The notes below the pieces were generated by a model, which was not told the origin of the DNA, did no database searches, and worked only from the letters and a program-made list of their open reading frames with translations. The position numbers were made by a program, and so were the translations under genes. A stretch of DNA of 64,000 nucleotides. Source: Oasisia sp. SBJ-2009. Lineage: Eukaryota > Annelida > Polychaeta > Sabellida > Siboglinidae. Below are positions 23,092 through 35,629 of the stretch, piece after piece; positions within the stretch are counted from its first letter, which is position 1, and each line of letters opens with the position of its first letter. Location of the stretch: assembly GCA_964017155.1 (NCBI GenBank), contig OZ024865.1:15091833-15155832 (forward strand), given 5' to 3'.

Positions 23092-23824
23092 CAGCATTAT
23101 AGCAGACATATTTTGATTATACTATAATTATACATGCAATGCTTAGCATGTGGATTAGGAGGCACTAAGAAATTCATAGCAAACAGCTCAAAATCACACA
23201 CACAAACACACATGAACGCACGCACGCACGCACGCACGCACGCATGCAAGTACACACACGCACCGGGCCGGGCCGGGCGATCCAGCACGCTAAAACGTTA
23301 ATTTGAAACTAGTCAAATATCGTATTTTTATAACAACAATGTAATAATTTTATTATGACTCAGCATTAAAATGGTTTGTCGCTGGACGCTTATTCAATGT
23401 GTAGGTTTATATGTAAAAATACCCACTGCGAGATGACGATTCATGATCATTGCTGATATAATATGATTGCACATACACTGTCCCTTCCATGCAAATAACC
23501 ACACACAGCCAGTGAGAGACAATAAATAATATACCAATTAATCACGCAAAACTTAAGATTGATAACCACAACTTATCTATTTATAACGAAAAAGGAAGTT
23601 TGTACATCAGAGAAGGCCTATATACACCTGACCGTAATCCAACCAGACCAATGCACAACTAAAGCGTGATATACACACCGTGTCTATACGCAGATAGCAG
23701 ATAGTTTGTTTCGTACTCACGCGTGTCTGTACACCACCAACTAAGAGAGAAGAGACCTGCCAATTGAACAGATTTGGCAATCAAGTTGATTATTGGTTCG
23801 GAGAAGACAGCAGACGAGGACGGT

Positions 23825-24094
23825 ATGGGTAACGAGAAATATTGTGTGAAAACAAACCCAATGGACGACGTAGACGTCGACGTCGACATAGCCACGACAA
23901 AACAGATCGGGCGAATGCTGCGGGACGCCGGAGACGATTACGACCGTGTCATAGACAGAAGGATGGGACGAGGACACTTCTTCAATCTGACGTCCGTCTG
24001 CTGTCGAGTTCTACGCCAGTTCTCCGGCTGGCTTTGGGTGCAGGTCGGCTGGAGGGTCTTCTTGTCGGCTGGTTTTGCCTTATGGGAAATGTAA
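23825..24094 (+). CDS. Putative BH3-only-like protein A2 (89 aa)
   Basis: Same as A1 except Leu42 to Val just after the BH3 core (DDYDRVIDRR) and Lys88 to Glu at the LINE-derived end. Octamer at 23,489-23,496 and TATA-like CTATTTATAA at 23,577-23,586. All four BH3 groove residues and the Gly-Asp-Asp are kept. Confidence 0.6.
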   Translation: MGNEKYCVKTNPMDDVDVDVDIATTKQIGRMLRDAGDDYDRVIDRRMGRGHFFNLTSVCCRVLRQFSGWLWVQVGWRVFLSAGFALWEM

Positions 24095-24473
24095 GTGCCT
24101 TCACACAGGACATGGCAACGTAAATGTACAATATGCAATGGGTGGTAGTGTACTAAGTACTAACGTAAAGGAAAAGGACTTAAGGTTAGCTGTTTATGCT
24201 GGTATGAAGGTTTCAGAACGGCAGTCGAATTCTTCGATTAATTATGTGAAATCATTGCTTATACTAAAACATGACTACACAGACAGTGTACCTTTCATTC
24301 AAATAACCACACACAGGCGTAAAACGTACCAATCACGTAAAGATCAATAACCACAATACATCTATTTATAGCAAATGGGGAAGTTTATGGACTGTGTAGG
24401 CCTATATATATGTATATACGCCAAAACTTAATGAGACTAATGAACGACTACACTGCACGCAGAGTCTAAATTA

Positions 24474-24959
24474 ATGGACCACGTCGACGTAGTCACGACA
24501 AAGCAGATCGGCCGAACCTTCCGCGACGCCGGAGACGATTACGACCGATTCTTACGCAGAAGGATGGGACGGGAACACCTTTTCTCCAAACTGACGCTCG
24601 TTTTCTGTCGAGTTCTGCTCCAGTTCTCCGGCTGGCGCCGGGTCCGTGAATGGCGGAGAGTCTTCTACAGCGCGGTCTGTCGGTGGCTTTGCCTTACACC
24701 TTATGGTTATATACCTTGGGTGTATAACCATGGTGTAATCGATCTCCAGTCGAGCGCCCGCGCTACAACGTCAACATCACACGAACTAGCGACAGTTCCA
24801 ATTCTTCCGTCAAACGCTCCCGATTGTGGAAGAACATTTCAAGAGACATTTGTGAACTCGTACGGCAAACAATGTGGCATTTATCCATATTTTCAAACAA
24901 TGTCAACAAAGAGAAGAAATTGTTTAAGCATACGTCATGACAACACCCGTGAACGGTAA
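24474..24959 (+). CDS. Putative BH3-like protein B2 (161 aa)
   Basis: Differs from B1 by Ile to Thr in the YPYFQTMS block and Ser to Leu in RRNCLS. The BH3-like core and the aromatic tail are identical to B1. Confidence 0.45.
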   Translation: MDHVDVVTTKQIGRTFRDAGDDYDRFLRRRMGREHLFSKLTLVFCRVLLQFSGWRRVREWRRVFYSAVCRWLCLTPYGYIPWVYNHGVIDLQSSARATTSTSHELATVPILPSNAPDCGRTFQETFVNSYGKQCGIYPYFQTMSTKRRNCLSIRHDNTRER

Positions 24960-25300
24960 AGAAGAGTATGTTTTGACAAATGTATCATAGACGTAGTCTA
25001 CAGGTAAGATATATACCTAGTGCTGGTGTGAGGCCTTGTTAAAAATATAAGTAAAATGTCTGATGTTAATAGGCAAAATGTGATATACTGGACATTTATG
25101 TTTATTGACAATGGTACTTTTTTTTATCACACATTGCATGATACCGAATGCCATCGACGATGACAAGACGCTAGAACGTATAGTTGTCATCAGCTATGTG
25201 CAGAATACATTTACATGCTGCTGGCACATTAATATTACTATTACTCTCCATTTTACAATGTACAATTGCAGTGTTTTACCTCAAAATGATTATACTAGTA

Positions 25301-25886
25301 ATGTTTACGCATACCATTATTCTGCAATGTTTATGCAGACCATTATTCTACAATGTTTATACGGACCATTATTCTACAATGTTTACGCAGACCATTATTC
25401 TACAATGTTTACACAGGCCATTATTCTACAATGTTTATACAGGCCATTATTTTATAATGTTTATGCAGACCATTATTATGCAATGTTTATACAGACCATT
25501 ATTCTGCAATGTTTATACAGACCATTACTCTACAATGTTTATACAGACCATTATTCTACAATGTTTATGCAGACCGTCATTCTACAATGGTTGTGCGAAC
25601 CATTATTCTACAATGTTTACGCAGACCATTTTTCTACAATGTTTATACAGACCATTACTCTGCAATGTTTATACAGACCATTATTATGCAATATATATAC
25701 AGACCATTATTCTACAATGTTTATACAGACCATTATTTTACAATGTTTATGCAGACAAATATTATGCAATGTTTATACAAACCATTATTCTACAATGTTT
25801 ATACAGACCATTATTCTACAATGTTTATGCAGACCATTATTCTACAATGTTTATGCAGACCATTATTCTACAATATTTATGCAGAC
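25301..25886. repeat. 26-bp minisatellite (unit 3, about 22 copies)
   Basis: Same family; the variant pattern (TTGTGCGAACC, ACTCTACAATG) is shared with units 4 and 5, which groups units 3, 4 and 5 together. Confidence 0.96.
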
Positions 25887-26633
25887 TTATATTTTATATA
25901 TTAATTTTATTCATGAAGACCTCTATTTTATTACAAATAATGTATTGTGCCAAAAGCCACCTGTCTTCAATGTCTTCAAATTGTGCTGAATATGTTTGTG
26001 CAATGTTTGATTTGTTACAATTATATTATGTATAATCCTATAAATACGTCATGCAGGGACAAATACCAGAGGTTTTCATTTTAAGCGCCCAGTTTATTTT
26101 TATTATGAATAATAACCAATTGGTCTGTGCAATAAGACAAAATGTTCAGGGTTAATAAATTGAATTTATGTAAAGGATAATGAAGATATAATGTTAGGAT
26201 TAATTAAAATACATCAAATCAGTGAAGCTGTCGACACAGTGGACGCCCCATTGCGTAAATAATACTGTTTGTGGTTTTAGATCAAGATCTAGCCCTGATA
26301 ATGATAACATGTGTGTAATTCTACATAATGCTGTTATTTGTCACATGTGGATTAGCTGATCAATTATTTTGTAAACTTATTACTTTTATACATAATATTT
26401 TTTTATTTGTTATACATTTTACAGCTGATTTCTTTCTTACCTTTTACACTAAGCCAAACATTTACATTTTAGTGGTTTACAATAAAAAAAATATGTGTTT
26501 TATGCCTGTGTTTTGGATGTATTTATTTGTACATACACTGTACATGTTTATGGGTTTACATGAAATAAATATATTCCTATCCTATTCGTCCTTCGTGGCT
26601 CAAGTCAACGTATTTCTTGATGTTATATGTCAA

Positions 26634-27206
26634 ATATACACTCGCGACACCCCCATAGACAGTTGGGACACCTCCATAGACACTTGGGACACCTCCATAT
26701 ACACTCTGGACACCTCCATATACACTCGGGACACCTCCATATACACACGGGACACCTCCATATACACTCGGGACACCTCCATATACACTCGGGACACCTC
26801 CGTATACACACGGGACACCTCTATATACACTCGGGACATCTCCATGTACACTCGGGACACCTCCATATACACACGGGACACCTCCATATACACACGGGAC
26901 ACCTCCATATACACCCGGGACACCTCCATATACACCCGGGACACCTCCGTATACACGTGGGACACCTCCATATACACATGGGACATCTCCATAGACACAC
27001 GGGACACCTCCATATACACACGAGACACCTCCATAGACACATGGGACACCTCCATATACACTCGGGACACCTCCACATACACACGGGACACCTCCATAGA
27101 CACACGGGACACCTCCACATACACACGGGACACCTCCATGTACACTCGGGGCACCTCCATATACACTCGGGACACCTCCGTATATACACGGGACACCTCC
27201 TTATAC
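26634..27206. repeat. 21-bp minisatellite (unit 3, about 27 copies)
   Basis: The first eight repeats, with ACTCGCGACACC and CAGTTGGGAC variants, match those of unit 4 almost exactly. Confidence 0.96.
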
Positions 27207-27239
27207 AGTACTATGTAGAAAATAGAGACCATTTAGAAT

Positions 27240-27720
27240 ACACGACCGTGTCCTGGTATGTGTGTATGTGACTCTGTGTATGTCTATTTGTATGACTATG
27301 TATGTATGTAACTATGTGTATGACTATGTGTGTGTGTATATGACTATGTGAATGACTATGTGTGTTCGTGACTATGTGTATGACTATGTGTGTATGTGAC
27401 TATGACTATGTGTGTACGTGACTATGTATATGACTATGTGTGTACGTGATAATGTGTATGACTGTGTGTATGTGACTATGTGTATGACTGTGTGTGTATG
27501 TGTATGTGACTATGTGTATGACTGTGTGTATGTGACTATGTGTATGACTATGTGTGTATGTGATTATGTGTATGACTATGTATATATGCATACGTGCGTA
27601 TGTGTGTAAATATGTGTGACTATTTGTGGGAATGTGTGTGTATGTGTACGTTTACTTGTGCATGTGCGTACATGTGTATGTAAGCGTTCGTGCGTATGTG
27701 TTTGTGTGAGCGTGAGTGTA
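27240..27720. repeat. TG-rich tract (unit 3)
   Basis: Homologue of 10,840-11,400 without the long pure (TG)n run. Confidence 0.9.
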
Positions 27721-28868
27721 AATAATGTAATCTTAAAATAAAAACAAAACGTTACTGCCCATAGCAGTAAAGTCGAAGACCAAGAATAGAGCAGCATTGA
27801 TTTAGTAAGCACGTTGAATACCAGATAAATTATTTAATAATTTCACAGTTCGAAGTTTTTGGTCAGATTGTTGCTCGCGAGTTGCGCGTCTGAGTCTTAT
27901 CATTTCGGCTAATATATGCTTCCGTGTACGCCTACGGCATACTTCCTTGTGACGGAGACACATGGCTCCACTTACTCAAACACGCTGTAGCACACGTCAT
28001 GCACCGAACATATGTCGTTCACAGGTTTATATAAATATACATTCATATATGTCAAATAGCCCTGGCAAATTGTCAACAATGTAACATGTGGATTTCAAAG
28101 TGGCCACCGAATGCTTCATTTGGCTCAAACATTTATCGACTATGATATATCCAAGATACAGGGCGCCGTGTTTATATTAATAATTCACGGCCTCTGCGGG
28201 GTGAAGTGTTTTGTGTGGTTATAACGGAGAATCAGCCTGGTGGCTATACGGCCTTGTTAGCTGTGTAAGTAAGTATTAGGTCAGCGCTACAGCTGGTTGT
28301 GTATTTTTAGAGCTGGTTGTGTTTTGTGTTTCGCGGTTCGGTGGATAGAATGGCGCGTGTACACCTTACGTAGCGGAAGACATCGACTCGAGACAGGAAG
28401 TACGACTATGAATATATTTTTCTGGTCAAACTCACCAACCTGTTTATACAAATTCGTGTAAAACACGACGTTTTACCACGTGAATCAGCAAAAAATTAAT
28501 ATGTAAAGAAATAAAATTTAGAAATAAATACGTTGTAAAATGACAGTAAATAAATAAACAAATAAATAAATGTGTATATTGTATACAAAATCAGAATTTT
28601 ACAAGGTACAATTACACATATACATTTTTACTTTTTTCTCAAACATGTATCAAACACGTCAAATGTATTAACAGTATTAGTGACATAACGCTTTTTAGTA
28701 AATGTTAACACACATCTTCGTCTTCCTTCAAAGCATTACAAATCATTAAATCTAGATTATGGCATGCTGCCATGCACTTCACGGGCCTGGGTAATCGAGT
28801 TATCAGATTACACATGTTGTAATTACAATGTATCAACCAGATATCGACACGAGTATTTTCACCAGTCA
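27721..28868. other. Unit 3 spacer, no gene seen
   Basis: Nearly identical to the unit 1 spacer, without its 37-base local duplication. Confidence 0.6.
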
Positions 28869-28900
28869 CCGCCAGAGGGCGCCACTGTTTCGGACAATCA

Positions 28901-29239
28901 GTCGGTCGTCCGGTCGGTCGGTCGGTCGGTCGTCCGGTCGGTCGGTCGGTCGGTCGGTCGGTCGGTCGGTCGTCCGGTCGGTCGGTCGGTCGGTTGTCCG
29001 GTCGGTCGGTTGTCCGGTCGGTCGGTTGTCCGGTCGTCCGGTCGTCCGGTCGTCCGGTCGTCCGGTCGTCCGGTCGTCCGTTCGTCCGGTCGTCCGGTCG
29101 TCCGGTCGTCCGGTCGTCCGGTCGTCCGGTCGGTCGGTCGGTCGGTCGGTCGGTCGGTCGGTCGGTCGGTCGGTCGGTCGGTCGGTCGGTCGGTCGGTCG
29201 GTCGGTCGGTCGGTCGGTCGGTCGGTCGGTCGGTCGGTC
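28901..29239. repeat. GGTC / TCCGGTCG satellite (unit 3)
   Basis: Same mixed-octamer-tetramer order as unit 1 but shorter, with one TTCGTCC variant also found in unit 4. A CTCF-like CCGCCAGAGGGCGC lies just upstream (28,869-28,882). Confidence 0.97.
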
Positions 29240-30646
29240 TAGCCCAACAACTGCTAGAGAAGAAGCACTTGCGTCCGTAGATCAATAGCTTAATAACCCC
29301 TTCGTCTACTTGATCCGAATCTGACGTCTCTTCCCCTGTAATCGACGTTCGGTAAGAATGCGTCTTCGAAATCCAACCCTACAGCCGTGTTGCACGCGGG
29401 GTAGAGTTTGAAGTCAACATCTCGATGTCATCGTGGTCGTTTACAATAACAACATTGAAATAAGTAAATAGTAAGGGGTATGAAGAACGAATAAATACAG
29501 ACGACGAAGGAGAAAACGACTCAACAGTGAACAAAACTGACCTTCCGCGGATCCAATACTTACACCCTGCTCGTTGTTGGGCGGAAATCGCAATGACGTG
29601 ACCACTAATTGTGCGAACCCGTAGCTGCACAACGTGCAACTTCCTGGCAATGGTGTGGCGTTATACGCATGCGCCAATTCTTACATTTCCTGTGTGTGTG
29701 CTGTCGCGTTTGCGTTCGCGTGCGCATTTGTATTTGTCTTTTTTAAACGCTTGCCTTTACAGGTGAAAGTCAGTTTTTTGATACTATCCCCCATTAAAAA
29801 TTCGGAAAAATATTGAGAGCGAAGTTTTTTCATTCTTCCTTGCTCCAGTTCACTCAGCTATATGAATAAATACTTGGCTATAGGCAATGGTTTTTATGTT
29901 AACGAGCAGCCTGTGCAGCGTGGCTGAATGCTTCCCAGCAAAGTTAAAATGGTATTTTTAATAGGGCTCCCAGGGAAATAAAGTGTGATGCGCTTTAGCA
30001 GTCCTGAGGACTGGATACAGCGCTATGTATACTAATATTTACCGTTACATGCGTGAATACAAGAGAGTGGGCTTGTTCATACACGTCCGACTGTGTGTGC
30101 ACGTGTGTATTGCAATAAGTACGGGGTGAAACTGTGGACACAAACATAACTAATTTCCATCACTTAACCCCAACTTTTTCCCATTGCGGTAATGTCTCTT
30201 AGAAGTCAACACCAGCCTCGTATTGGTTGTCACTGATGATGAGAATCGAAATCGTCTTGATACTCTCGCACTCTGCAAACGTCTGATCCGGAGGCCGCCA
30301 CCGTGTAAACGTTCTGTAGTAGATATTGTGGAGTTGTAGATGTCGCCGCAAACAGATATCAAATGGACAATCCACCCTTCCCGTCTCCTTCCGATGTCTG
30401 TGGACCTATCCGACGACAACGAAATTGTTAACGTCATCGCGAACTACCCCGGGACACAGTTGACTGGCCGCTGTCCATTTTGACCACTCCACACAATTCT
30501 ACCATTCGTGTTCTCTACTTTCGTAGTTACTTGTTACTGGCTTCTACACTATTGTTCGTGAATCATTTAGTATGCGATGCCTGACAATACCAATATTATT
30601 CATTCATAATGGGACACTTTTAGTATCATAATAACTATATCTTGTC
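29240..30646. other. Conserved unit spacer (unit 3)
   Basis: Homologous to 13,140-14,558; nothing beyond what is described there. Confidence 0.55.
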
Positions 30647-30984
30647 GTTGCGTTGCGTTGCGTTGCGTTGCGTTGCGTTGCGTTGCGTTGCGTTGCGTTG
30701 CGTTGCGTTGCGTTGCGTTGCGTTGCGTTGCGTTGCGTTGCGTTGCGTTGCGTTGCGTTGCGTTGCGTTGCGTTGCGTTGCGTTGCGTTGCGTTGCGTTG
30801 CGTTGCGTTGCGTTGCGTTGCGTTGCGTTGCGTTGCGTTGCGTTGCGTTGCGTTGCGTTGCGTTGCGTTGCGTTGCGTTGCGTTGCGTTGCGTTGCGTTG
30901 CGTTGCGTTGCGTTGCGTTGCGTTGCGTTGCGTTGCGTTGCGTTGCGTTGCGTTGCGTTGCGTTGCGTTGCGTTGCGTTGCGTT
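30647..30984. repeat. TTGCG pentamer satellite (unit 3, about 67 copies)
   Basis: Perfect pentamer run. Confidence 0.98.
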
Positions 30985-31708
30985 CAGCATTATAGCAGAC
31001 ATATTTTGATTATACTATAATTATACATGCAATGCTTAGCATGTGGATTAGGAGGCACTAAGAAATGCATAGCAAACAGCTCAAAATCACACACACAAAC
31101 ACACATGAACGCACGCACGCACGCAAGTACACACACGCACCGGGCCGGGCCGGGCCGGGCGATCCAGCACGCTAAAACGTTAATTTGAAACTAGTCAAAT
31201 ATCGTATTTTTATAACAACAATGTAATAATTTTATTATGACTCAGCATTAAAATGGTTTGTCGCTGGACGCTTATTCAATGTGTAGGTTTATTTATAAAA
31301 AATACCCCCTGCGAGATGACGATTCATGATCATTGCTGATATAATATGATTGCACATACACTGTCCCTTCCATGCAAATAACCACACACAGCCAGTGAGA
31401 GACAATAAATAATATACCAATTAATCACGCAAAACGTTAAGATTGATAACCACAACTTATCTATTTATAACGAAAAAGGAAGTTTGTACATCAGAGAAGG
31501 CCTATATATACCTGACCGTAATCTAACCAGACCAATGCACAACTAAAGCGTGATATACACACCGTGTCTACACGCAGATAGCAGATAGTTTGTTTCGTAC
31601 TCACGCGTGTGTGTACACCACCAACTAAGAGAGAAGAGACCTGCCAATTGAACAGATTTGGCAATCAAGTTGATTATTGGTTCGGAGAAGACAGCAGACG
31701 AGGACGGT

Positions 31709-31978
31709 ATGGGTAACGAGAAATATTGTGTGAAAACAAACCCAATGGACGACGTAGACGTCGACGTCGACATAGCCACGACAAAACAGATCGGGCGAAT
31801 GCTGCGGGACGCCGGAGACGATTACGACCGTCTCATAGACAGAAGGATGGGACGAGGACACTTCTTCAATCTGACGTCCGTCTGCTGTCGAGTTCTACGC
31901 CAGTTCTCCGGCTGGCTTTGGGTGCAGGTCGGCTGGAGGGTCTTCTTGTCGGCTGGTTTTGCCTTATGGAAAATGTAA
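31709..31978 (+). CDS. Putative BH3-only-like protein A3 (89 aa)
   Basis: The translated protein is identical to A1. Octamer at 31,372-31,379 and TATA-like box at 31,461-31,470. Confidence 0.6.
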   Translation: MGNEKYCVKTNPMDDVDVDVDIATTKQIGRMLRDAGDDYDRLIDRRMGRGHFFNLTSVCCRVLRQFSGWLWVQVGWRVFLSAGFALWKM

Positions 31979-32357
31979 GTGCCTTCACACAGGACATGGC
32001 AACGTAAATGTACAATATGCAATGGGTGGTAGTGTACTAAGTACTAACGTAAAGGAAAAGGACTTACGGTTAGCTGTTTATGCTGGTATGAAGGTTTCAG
32101 AACGGCAGTCGAATTCTTCGATTAATTATGTGAAATCATTGCTTATACTAAAACATGACTACACAGACAGTGTACCTTTCATTCAAATAACCACACACAG
32201 GCGTAAAACGTACCAATCACGTAAAGATCAATAACCACAATACATCTATTTATAGCAAATGGGGAAGTTTATGGACTGTGTAGGCCTATATATATGTATA
32301 TACGCCAAAACTTAATGAGACTAATGAACGACTACACTGCACGCAGAGTCTAAATTA

Positions 32358-32843
32358 ATGGACCACGTCGACGTAGTCACGACAAAGCAGATCGGCCGAA
32401 CCTTCCGCGACGCCGGAGACGATTACGACCGATTCTTACGCAGAAGGATGGGACGGGAACACCTTTTCTCCAAACTGACGCTCGTCTTCTGTCGAGTTCT
32501 GCTCCAGTTCTCCGGCTGGCGCCGGGTCCGTGAATGGCGGAGAGTCTTCTACAGCGCGGTCTGTCGGTGGCTTTGCCTTACACCTTATGGTTATATACCT
32601 TGGGTGTATAACCATGGTGTAATCGATCTCCAGTCGAGCGCCCGCCCTACAACGTCAACATCACACGAACTAGCGACAGTTCCAATTCTTCCGTCAAACG
32701 CTCCCGATTGTGGAAGAACATTTCAAGAGACATTTGTGAACTCGTACGGCAAACAATGTGGCATTTATCCTTATTTTCAAACAATGTCAACAAAGAGAAG
32801 AAATTGTTCAAGCATACGTCATGACAACACCCGTGAACGGTAA
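32358..32843 (+). CDS. Putative BH3-like protein B3 (161 aa)
   Basis: Differs from B1 by Ala to Pro in the SSARPTTS block and Ile to Thr in YPYFQTMS. B4 shares both changes. Confidence 0.45.
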   Translation: MDHVDVVTTKQIGRTFRDAGDDYDRFLRRRMGREHLFSKLTLVFCRVLLQFSGWRRVREWRRVFYSAVCRWLCLTPYGYIPWVYNHGVIDLQSSARPTTSTSHELATVPILPSNAPDCGRTFQETFVNSYGKQCGIYPYFQTMSTKRRNCSSIRHDNTRER

Positions 32844-33022
32844 AGAAGAGTATGTTTTGACAAATGTATCATAAACGTAGTCTACAGGTAAGATATATAC
32901 CTAGTGCTGGTGTGAGGCCTTGTTAAAAATATAAGTAAAATGTCTGATGTTAATAGGCAAAATGTGATATACTGGACATTTATGTTTATTGTCAATGGTA
33001 CTTTTTTTATCACACATTGCAT

Positions 33023-33103
33023 GATAATAATAATAATAATATTTATTATTTATAAAGCGCAATATTCAAATATGCTCAAAGCGCTGTACAATAAAATATA
33101 AAG
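33023..33103. mobile_element. Unit 4-specific insertion, SINE/MITE 3'-end-like
   Basis: About 80 bases are present here and absent at the same place in units 3 and 5. They start with an ATA/ATT run (ATAATAATAATAATAATATT), then TTTATAAAGCGCAATATTCAAATA and CTCAAAGCGCTGTACAATAAA. GCGC blocks around a short spacer with an ATT tail are typical of 3' ends of small interspersed elements in marine invertebrates (minus orientation). Too short to classify. Confidence 0.6.
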
Positions 33104-33263
33104 ATACCGAATGCCATCGACGATGACAAGACGCTAGAACGTATAGTTGTCATGAGCTATGTGCAGAATACATTTACATGCTGCTGGGCACATTAATATT
33201 ACTATTACTCTCCATTTTACAATGTATAATTGCAGTGTTTTACCTCATAATTATTATACTAGT

Positions 33264-33797
33264 AATGTTTACGCATACCATTATTCTGCAATGTTTATGC
33301 AGACCATTATTCTACAATGTTTATACAGACCATTATTCTACAATGTTTACGCAGACCATTATTCTACAATGTTTACGCAGACCATTATTCTACAATGTTT
33401 ATACAGACCATTATTTTATAATGTTTATGCAGACCATTATTATGCAATGTTTATACAGACCATTATTCTGCAATGTTTATACAGACCATTACTCTACAAT
33501 GTTTATACAGACCATTATTCTACAATGTTTATGCAGACCGTCATTCTACAATGGTTGTGCGGACCATTATTCTACAATGTTTACGCAGACCATTTTTCTA
33601 CAATGTTTATACAGACCATTATTTTACAATGTTTATGCAGACCAATATTATGCAGTGTTTATACAAACCATTATTCTACAATGTTTATACAGACCATTAT
33701 TCTACAATGTTTATGCAGACCATTATTCTACAATGTTTATGCAGACCATTATTCTACAATGTTTATGCAGACCATTATTCTACAATATTTATGCAGA
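33264..33797. repeat. 26-bp minisatellite (unit 4, about 20 copies)
   Basis: Same family and variant order as unit 3 with a few copies missing. Confidence 0.96.
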
Positions 33798-34542
33798 CTT
33801 ATATTTTATATATTAATTTTATTCATGAAGACCTCTATTTTATTACAAATAATGTATTGTGCCAAAAGCCACCTGTCTTCAATGTCTTCAAATTTTGCTG
33901 AATATGTTTGTGCAATGTTTGATTTGTTACAATTATATTATGTATAATCCTATAAATACGTCATGCAGGGACAAATACAAGAGGCTTTCATTTTAAGCGC
34001 CCAATTTATTTTTATTATGAATAATAACCAATTGGTCTGTGCAATAAGACAAAATGTTCAGGGTTAATAAATTGAATTTATGTAAAGGATAATGAAGATA
34101 TAATGTTAGGATTAATTAAAATACATCAAATCAGTGAAGCTGTCGACACAGTGGACGCCCCATTGCGTAAATAATACTGTTTGTGGTTTTAGATCAAGAT
34201 CTAGCCCTGATAATGATAACATGTGTGTAATTCTACATAATGCTGTTATTTGTCACATGTGGATTAGCTGATCAATTATTTTGTAAACTTATTACTTTTA
34301 TACATAATGTTTATTTATTTGTTATACATTTTACAGCTGATTTCTTTCTTACCTTTTACACTAAGCCAAACATTTACATTTTAGTGGTTTACAATTAAAA
34401 AAATATATGGGTTTTATGCCTGTGTTTTGGATGTATTTATTTGTACATACACTGTACATGTTTATGGGTTTACATGAAATAAATATATTCCTATTCGTCC
34501 TTCGTGGCTCAAGTCAACGTATTTCTTGATGTTATATGTCAA

Positions 34543-35040
34543 ATATACACTCGCGACACCCCCATAGACAGTTGGGACACCTCCATAGACACTTGGGACA
34601 CCTCCATATACACTCTGGACACCTCCATATACACTCGGGACACCTCCATATACACACGGGACACCTCCATATACACTCGGGACACCTCCATATACACTCG
34701 GGACACCTCCGTATACACACGGGACACCTCCATATACACTCGGGACATCTCCATGTACACTCGGGACACCTCCATATACACACGGGACACCTCCATATAC
34801 ACACGGGACACCTCCATATACACCCGGGACACCTCCATATACACCCGGGACACCTCCGTATACACGTGGGACACCTCCATATACACATGGGACATCTCCA
34901 TAGACACACGGGACACCTCCATATACACACGAGACACCTCCATATACACACGGGACACCTCCATATACACACGGGACACCTCCATATACACCCGGGACAC
35001 CTCCATATACACCCGGGACACCTCCGTATACACATGGGAC
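34543..35040. repeat. 21-bp minisatellite (unit 4, about 24 copies)
   Basis: Its right end runs straight into CAACACACATCTTCGTCTTCC, a spacer sequence that in unit 3 lies about 1.5 kb away (28,708). This marks a deletion of the TG tract and most of the spacer. Confidence 0.96.
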
Positions 35041-35234
35041 AACACACATCTTCGTCTTCCTTCAAAGCATTACAAATCATTAAATCTAGATTATGGCATG
35101 CTGCCATGCACTTCACGGGCCTGGGTAATCGAGTTATCAGATTACACATGTTGTAATTACAATGTATCAACCAGATATCGACACGAGTATTTTCACCAGT
35201 TACCGCCAGAGGGCGCCACTGTTTCGGACAATCA

Positions 35235-35629
35235 GTCGGTCGTCCGGTCGGTCGGTCGGTCGGTCGTCCGGTCGGTCGGTCGGTCGGTCGTCCGGTCGTC
35301 CGGTCGTCCGGTCGTCCGGTCGTCCGGTCGTCCGGTCGTCCGGTCGTCCGGTCGGTCGGTCGGTCGGTCGTCCGGTCGGTCGGTCGGTCGGTCGGTCGTC
35401 CGGTCGTCCGGTCGTCCGGTCGTCCGGTCGTCCGGTCGTCCGTTCGTCCGGTCGTCCGGTCGTCTGGTCGTCCGGTCGTCCGGTCGTCCGGTCGTCCGGT
35501 CGTCCGGTCGTCCGGTCGGTCGGTCGGTCGGTCGGTCGGTCGGTCGTTCGTTCGTTCGGTCGGTCGGTCGGTCGGTCGGTCGGTCGGTCGGTCGGTCGGT
35601 CGGTCGGTCGGTCGGTCGGTCGGTCGGTC
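35235..35629. repeat. GGTC / TCCGGTCG satellite (unit 4)
   Basis: Contains two octamer blocks and a GTTCGTTCGTTC variant near 35,546. A CTCF-like motif lies at 35,203-35,216. Confidence 0.97.
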
